Positions 59,920 through 64,000 of a DNA stretch of 64,000 bases are shown piece after piece. The notes under the pieces were generated by a model. The model was given only the letters and a program-made list of their open reading frames with translations, was not told where the DNA came from and made no database searches. How positions within the stretch are numbered: the first letter of the stretch is position 1; the number at the start of each line of letters is the position of its first letter. Origin of the DNA: Streptomyces platensis (GTDB lineage: Bacteria > Actinomycetota > Actinomycetes > Streptomycetales > Streptomycetaceae); the NCBI RefSeq assembly GCF_008704855.1, contig NZ_CP023691.1:186001-250000 (forward strand), read 5' to 3'. A program made the position numbers and the translations under genes.

Positions 59920-60135
59920 CGGCTGGGGTAGCGCCTTTCCGGGCCAGGCGCCTGCTCATGAGGGTGATGGCAGCCCAGGTGATCAGCGTCTCGGAGTGCT
60001 GCACGAGCCGTTCGTAGTCGCGTGCGTGACGGCGGGCGTGGAGCATCCACGCAATGCTGCGTTCGACGACCCAACGACGGGGCAGCATGACGAAGCCGGA
60101 TGCGTCCTTGGGACGGCTGACCGGCTTGATCGTCA
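59920..60135 (-). pseudogene. IS5-family transposase, C-terminal relic
   Basis: The last ~70 residues of an IS5-type DDE transposase, including the segment with the final catalytic Glu: FVMLPRRWVVERSIAWMLHA, RRHARDYERLVQHSETLITW and LMSRRLARKG. The rest is missing and no terminal repeats are found. It lies beside the ISL3 relic, suggesting successive insertions and deletions. Confidence 0.75.
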
Positions 60136-60159
60136 GTTGAGGTGCTGCTGGCGCCGCCG

Positions 60160-60760
60160 GAACTGCTCGTCGTGCTCCCCGATCCAGTGCTGATGATCGA
60201 GGAGCCAGGCCCCGGAGTTGAGGCACGGGCTCGCTTCGGGCCACGGAGAGCATGTGCGGCCACGGGCCGGCTCACGATGCCGCGTAGCTCGCGCGAAACA
60301 GCTCCTGGGAGTGCGTCGACCAGCCGGAGCACAGTGCTGCGGCTGATGGGTACCTCGAGAACGCGGGCGATGCGGGCTCCGGGGCCCGCCCCGCGAGGGC
60401 CAGACCGCCCGCGGCCAGGGTGGAGCGCAACCGCTCGGTCCGCTGAGCGTGCCGACGCGTCAGGCCAGGTATCTGCTCGACGAAGGTACGGCGCACACAC
60501 CCCGAGTTGCCACAGATGAACCGACGGACCCTCAGCTGGAGAACAACGCTTCGGCCACCGCTCGGCACATCGGCGGGAAGCCGCAGGTAGGAACCATGCA
60601 CCCGGTTCGACCAGACTCCGCAGACCTGGCACACGGCGCCGTCCGCAATGCATTGCGCATCAACGCGCACTATCTCGATGTTCACGTCCAGCGACAGCAC
60701 TGCGACATCCGCGATCGACGGGAACAACAGCTCCTTCAGCCGGAGCACGACCTCCTCCAC
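60160..60760 (-). pseudogene. ISL3-family transposase, degraded
   Basis: From ATG 60760 a typical ISL3 N-terminus is readable: VVLRLKELLFPSIADVAVLS, the zinc-finger CQVCGVWSNRVHG and FICGNSGCVRRTFVEQI. At about 60380-60400 the frame shifts, and the following helix-turn-helix continues in another frame (RIARVLEVPISRSTVLRLVD, ALPGAVSREL). The DDE catalytic part is gone. Inactive. Confidence 0.8.
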
Positions 60761-61099
60761 GGCTCCGAACGGTCAGCCCAACCGTCCTGTTCACGGACCA
60801 TTTTCGGGCGACTTCGCGTACAGCTCGAAGGAGCCTGACTGTCACTCAGAGCGCCGGCGTCACCGAAGTTGAGCCAGAGCCTGAGCCTGAGAAAAGGCAG
60901 CACTTCGACACCGATTCGTGTCATGTCTCGGCGAACCGAGTCGACGTCTCACGCGACTCAGTCGCCGGGATAAACCGATGGGCTGGCTCGGAGCTAAGCA
61001 GCCTCGCGACCACGCTCGCTCGACACTCCCTCGTAAAGGTCAACCGTCGAACTGGGATCCCTTGACGTGTTCCACTTTATTCAACGGAAGGAGCCTCGC
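60761..61099. other. Intergenic region with lower GC
   Basis: Between the ISL3 relic and a frameshifted gene. No gene recognised. The composition falls toward the right edge, where a GGAAGGAG ribosome site marks the next start. Confidence 0.4.
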
Positions 61100-61665
61100 A
61101 TGCCTGGACCCAGGCGCAGTCAGATCATCCTTTCCCTAGAAGTATGGCCTGTCCTTCAAAGCCTGGACTTCTATTTTCGTTGGGCAGTAGCGATTGAGGA
61201 ATCGCTACTGAACGACAGCGTGAAGCCTCCCCTTCCAAAGCCGAGTAACGAATGCGGCCTTTACATCGCAGACGTTCGGCTCCAGTCGTTCTGGGCGACA
61301 CTCGCTGGCGGGGGTCCCGGGCGCTTGACCGGTGTGACCCTCAGGCGCATCGCGGGATTAGAGTGCTCCTCGCGTTCATGGCCGTGGCGGGTTTCACCAT
61401 GAGCAGTGCAAATTTCTGGGCATCACATAGTTCGCCACGTGCCGAAGCTATCCCTGGCACGTGCAGCCAGGTTCGCCTTCCCGAAGTCCCGGATAACCTA
61501 CTTCCCGACATTGAACATCTGTCTCGGCACATGAGAACCCCAATGGATATTGATTTGAGAATCATTCTCGCCGACGAAAATAACTGCCATTTTGAGGTTC
61601 AAGTGCATTTGGGTCGAGCAGACGTTGATACGGATAAGCAGAGCATCACCCCGATCTCGCAGTAG
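61100..61665 (+). pseudogene. Unknown low-GC gene, split by a frameshift
   Basis: A strong GGAAGGAG site precedes ATG 61100. The first frame runs RRSQIILSLEVWPVLQSLDF, FRWAVAIEESLLND and NECGLYIADVRLQSFWATLA, then ends at 61402. A second frame, one register over, takes up protein-like sequence at about 61365 (VLLAFMAVAGFTMSSANFWA, then PEVPDNLLPDIEHLSRHMRT and DENNCHFEVQVHLGR) to 61665. They look like one gene of about 188 residues with an indel near 61350-61370. The GC content is clearly lower than elsewhere, so it was probably acquired. The family is not recognised. Confidence 0.55.
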
Positions 61666-61720
61666 AGCCAACCTTCGTCAACGGCTGCACAAGGCGTTCC
61701 CTAGGAGTTGTCTTCAAATG

Positions 61721-62230
61721 TCACGCCCACATCAGGAGCGAGGCGAGGGTGACGGCGGCTTGGTAGGACTCGGTGGTCTTGTCGTACCGGGTGGCAATGC
61801 CGCGCCACTGCTTCAAACGGTTGAAGCAGCGCTCCACCACGTTGCGCCGCTTGTAGAGCTGCTTGTCGAAGGCCGGCGGGCGTCCGCCGTAGCTGCCGCG
61901 GCGAAGCCGGTTGCGGATCTGGTCGGCCCGTTCGGGAATGGTGTGGCCGATGCCCCGTCGCCGCAGCCAGGTGCGGATGGCCTTGGAGCTGTAGCCCTTG
62001 TCGCCCAGTACGTGGGCGGGCCGGACCCGCGGGCGTCCTGGGCCGATGCGGGGCACCCGTATCGCCTCCATCACAGCGGTGAACTGGGTGCAGTCGTTGC
62101 TGTTTCCGCCGGTGACGGTGAAAGCGAGCGGGCGGCCCACGGCGTCACAGGCGAGGTGAATCTTGCTGGTCAGACCGCCTCGGGAGCGTCCGAGTCCGGA
62201 GCTTTGGAGCCCCCTTTTCGGGCCCCGGCG
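61721..62230 (-). CDS. IS5-family transposase, second frame (orfB)
   Basis: The DDE half of the transposase. GRSRGGLTSKIHLACDAVGR is the start of the catalytic region, VLGDKGYSSKAIRTWLRRRG carries the second Asp and VVERCFNRLKQWRGIATRYD the final Glu. It has no start of its own: it is reached from orfA by a -1 shift at about 62211-62220, where CGAAAAGGGGGC on the coding strand is slippery. The stop is at 61721, just inside the left inverted repeat. Confidence 0.85.
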   Translation of the reverse strand, partial: RRGPKRGLQSSGLGRSRGGLTSKIHLACDAVGRPLAFTVTGGNSNDCTQFTAVMEAIRVPRIGPGRPRVRPAHVLGDKGYSSKAIRTWLRRRGIGHTIPERADQIRNRLRRGSYGGRPPAFDKQLYKRRNVVERCFNRLKQWRGIATRYDKTTESYQAAVTLASLLMWA

Positions 62231-62571
62231 GCGTGCTGGTGGGCACGGACGACGGTGGAATCGACGGAAACGAGCCAGTCGATGTCCCCCGCCTCGTCCG
62301 CCCTCGCCTGGGCGGCCTGCAGCATCCGCTCGAAGGTGCCGTCCAGGGCCCACCGGCGGAAACGGGTGTGCAGCGTGGCCCACGGGCCGTACCGCTCGGG
62401 CACGTCCCGCCAGGCCGTGCCGGTCCGGAACTTCCACACGATCCCGTTGAGCACGGTGCGGTCGTCCAACCGCTTCCGCCCCCGCAACGATTCAGGCAGC
62501 AGAGGCCGGACGAACTCCCACTCAGCATCAGACAGTTCATGGCGACGTATCACCCGACCATGATCCACCAC
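62170..62571 (-). CDS. IS5-family transposase, first frame (orfA)
   Basis: A 133-residue frame from GTG 62571. It contains the DUF4096-type DNA-binding domain (HELSDAEWEFVRPLLPESLR, IVWKFRTGTAWRDVPERYGP) and the first catalytic Asp (VSVDSTVVRAHQHAAGARKG). It ends soon after the slippery AAAAG run. Together with orfB it makes a full transposase of about 270 residues. Confidence 0.85.
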   Translation of the reverse strand: MVDHGRVIRRHELSDAEWEFVRPLLPESLRGRKRLDDRTVLNGIVWKFRTGTAWRDVPERYGPWATLHTRFRRWALDGTFERMLQAAQARADEAGDIDWLVSVDSTVVRAHQHAAGARKGGSKAPDSDAPEAV

Positions 62572-62594
62572 CCGAGATCATTTGAAGACACCTT

Positions 62595-63746
62595 CTAGAG
62601 GCTGTCCCATATTTCCGTGAGGTCCAGGGGTGTCAGCTGAGACAGCTCGGCACCGGCCGCGCTCATGGCGGCGTCGTAGCGCGGGGTGCCCAGGAGCGCC
62701 GTCAGGGCGTCGGCGATCTCGCCGCGTCTTGCCGTGATGTCCAGCGCCCGGCCCAGGCCGCTGCGGGAGAACGCGGCGGCGTTGTCGGGCTGATCGGCGA
62801 GAACACCCAAACCCAGGACCGGCGTTGCCCCCTGCACCGCGTCGAGCAGGGACGCCCGGCCTCCGTGCGTCACGAACAGGTCGGCCCGATGCAGGAGCGC
62901 GGGCTGCGGGGCATGGTCGACGACCTTGATGTGAGGGTTCGCGCTCGGCAGGTACTGCGCGAGGTCTCCCGCGGACACGATCGCGTCGCAGTCGATTGTG
63001 CGGAGTGCGGCCATGATCTCCCGGTATACGTTCTCGACGACCGTACGCAGGCCGGACATCGCGGTGGTAAGGGTGCCGAGGCTCACGTAGACGAGCGGGC
63101 GCGACGGGCGGAAGGAGGGGGCCAGACCCTCGGGGAGGGCGGTGCGGAAGTCCGCGACGGTGCGTCGGACCGCGCGCGCCGAGGGCGGCGGCGTCTCGTA
63201 GAACCAGCGGACCGGTGCGGGGATGAGCATGGGCGGGAGAGTGGGAGTGTCCTGCTCGTGCTGCTTGTAGAGGGGAAGCAGCGCGGGCGCGATGTGGGTG
63301 TCCCAGAGACTCAGGAGCACCGGACCGAGGCCGTTGTCCGCTGCGAGCAGGGGCAGTCGCAAGGCCCTGGCCGCGAGGTGCGCGCCGAGGTCGCTGCACT
63401 CTGCGATCACCAGATCGGGCTGCTCCTGTTTCCACGCGGCGAGCAGGTCATGAGCCTTTGCCTCGGCCTGTTCGGGCCAGAGGCGACCGAAGACGTACCG
63501 GTTGAAGGCGGCGTTTCCATACCTCTGCCAGACCTCGCTCGCCGGCTGCTGGACGTCGGGATCGCACGTCCAGTTCGTACCGGCGCCGGAGAACTCCACC
63601 CCGCGTCGCCGGGCTTCGCGGCGGAACATGAGGGGGGCGTGGAGTGTGACCTGGTGGCCCTGTTCAAGGGCCGGGCAGGTGACGTAGTCCAGCGCGGACA
63701 CGTGTGAAGGTATCGGTTCAGCGGTGATCGCTATCCGTAAGGCCAC
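62595..63746 (-). CDS. Glycosyltransferase, UDP-glucuronosyl/macrolide (GT1) type
   Basis: A 383-residue GT-B enzyme. The N-terminal IAITAEPIPSHVSALDYVTC binds the acceptor; the donor site is THGGRASLLDAVQGATPVLG with LADQPDNAAAFSRSGLGRAL. It matches macrolide- or natural-product glycosyltransferases, with an HGG loop and a DQPDNA motif. Start GTG 63746 has GGAGTG upstream; ATG 63770 has none. The stop codon TAG lies inside the CTAG target of the adjacent insertion sequence. No sugar-biosynthesis genes are in view. Confidence 0.9.
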   Translation of the reverse strand: MALRIAITAEPIPSHVSALDYVTCPALEQGHQVTLHAPLMFRREARRRGVEFSGAGTNWTCDPDVQQPASEVWQRYGNAAFNRYVFGRLWPEQAEAKAHDLLAAWKQEQPDLVIAECSDLGAHLAARALRLPLLAADNGLGPVLLSLWDTHIAPALLPLYKQHEQDTPTLPPMLIPAPVRWFYETPPPSARAVRRTVADFRTALPEGLAPSFRPSRPLVYVSLGTLTTAMSGLRTVVENVYREIMAALRTIDCDAIVSAGDLAQYLPSANPHIKVVDHAPQPALLHRADLFVTHGGRASLLDAVQGATPVLGLGVLADQPDNAAAFSRSGLGRALDITARRGEIADALTALLGTPRYDAAMSAAGAELSQLTPLDLTEIWDSL

Positions 63747-64000
63747 CAAGACACTCCAAGCTCTTTGCATCGGGTCAACGCCCGGGCGAACAGCAGCCTT
63801 CGACCGCTTCGGCCGTGCTGCGCTGGTACGTGCCTCGGTGCTCTGGCTGTTGCGTTGCCGAGGCGGCTCCAGCCTTCGGCATGATCCGTCCCAGCCGCCA
63901 CCAGCGACGGGCAGTTCGGGATGCGGGAATGTCTGTCCCAGCCGTGACCAGCAGATTTACGCGTCACCTGGAACGCTGAAAGGGAACGACGGGCAGTTTC

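Larger units (their letters stand above)
61705..62594 (-). mobile_element. IS5-family (IS427-type) insertion sequence, intact
   Basis: An 890-base element bounded by imperfect inverted repeats: GAGTTGTCTTCAAATG at the left and, read from the right end, AAGGTGTCTTCAAATG. It is flanked by CTAG on both sides (61701-61704 and 62595-62598), the target duplicated or shared by this group. It contains two overlapping transposase frames joined by a probable -1 shift. All catalytic segments appear present, so it may still move. Confidence 0.85.

Overview
The window is very GC-rich, uses GTG starts freely, and carries Tat and lipoprotein signals, a class F sortase, a mycothiol-dependent isomerase-like protein, a predicted F420-dependent reductase and DasR- and CebR-like operator boxes. 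This points to Streptomyces or a close relative. An adjacent pair encoding telomere-associated protein Tap and terminal protein Tpg (28.3-31.1 kb) shows that the replicon is linear: a chromosome arm or a linear plasmid. The scattered broken genes and transposase relics fit a subtelomeric arm.

Layout. 0-2 kb: an operon on the minus strand (methyltransferase, thermostable-hemolysin-family protein, acyl-AMP ligase) that runs off the left edge. 2.8-6.2 kb: a flavodoxin-like quinone reductase with a palindromic operator, a small secreted protein, an orphan FhaA N-terminal-domain protein, a GNAT acetyltransferase and a HIT protein. 6.2-13.4 kb: the most remarkable locus, six tightly coupled minus-strand genes encoding TIR protein, P-loop NTPase, basic-N-terminus protein (possibly SPFH-like), VWA-OmpA lipoprotein, four-helix membrane protein and two-helix membrane protein. 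An XRE-TPR regulator and a DUF4132 protein lie upstream. I read this as a candidate envelope-anchored TIR conflict (anti-phage or stress-suicide) system, not one I recognise by name.

17.5-28 kb: a membrane protein, a twice-frameshifted gene, fabV, an RsbW-like ATPase, an NCS1 permease, a Tat-exported beta-helix protein behind a CebR-like box, and a GH15 glucoamylase-like enzyme. 28-31 kb: zinc-ribbon protein, tpg and tap. 31-44 kb: an ArsR-type regulator divergent from a secreted lipase-like hydrolase, a secreted trypsin-like protease, a K+ channel, and then a belt of decay (GT2, LysR and MFS fragments) around a PLP-dependent lyase, a hemC copy and a DinB-type protein. The belt ends at a sortase F and a secreted Arg-Gly-Asp-rich repeat protein.

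44-64 kb: a Mut7-C protein, a GNAT-AAA+ fusion, a cytochrome P450, a GH19 chitinase with a DasR-like box, a racemase, a serine beta-lactamase-like enzyme, and a DNA-alkylation repair group (ogt, unknown gene, alkB). After these come an EEP phosphatase, a flavin reductase, an aminoglycoside-phosphotransferase-like kinase and a transposase graveyard. An intact IS5-family insertion sequence follows, sitting on the stop codon of a UDP-glycosyltransferase-type gene. I saw no tRNA, rRNA or CRISPR array.
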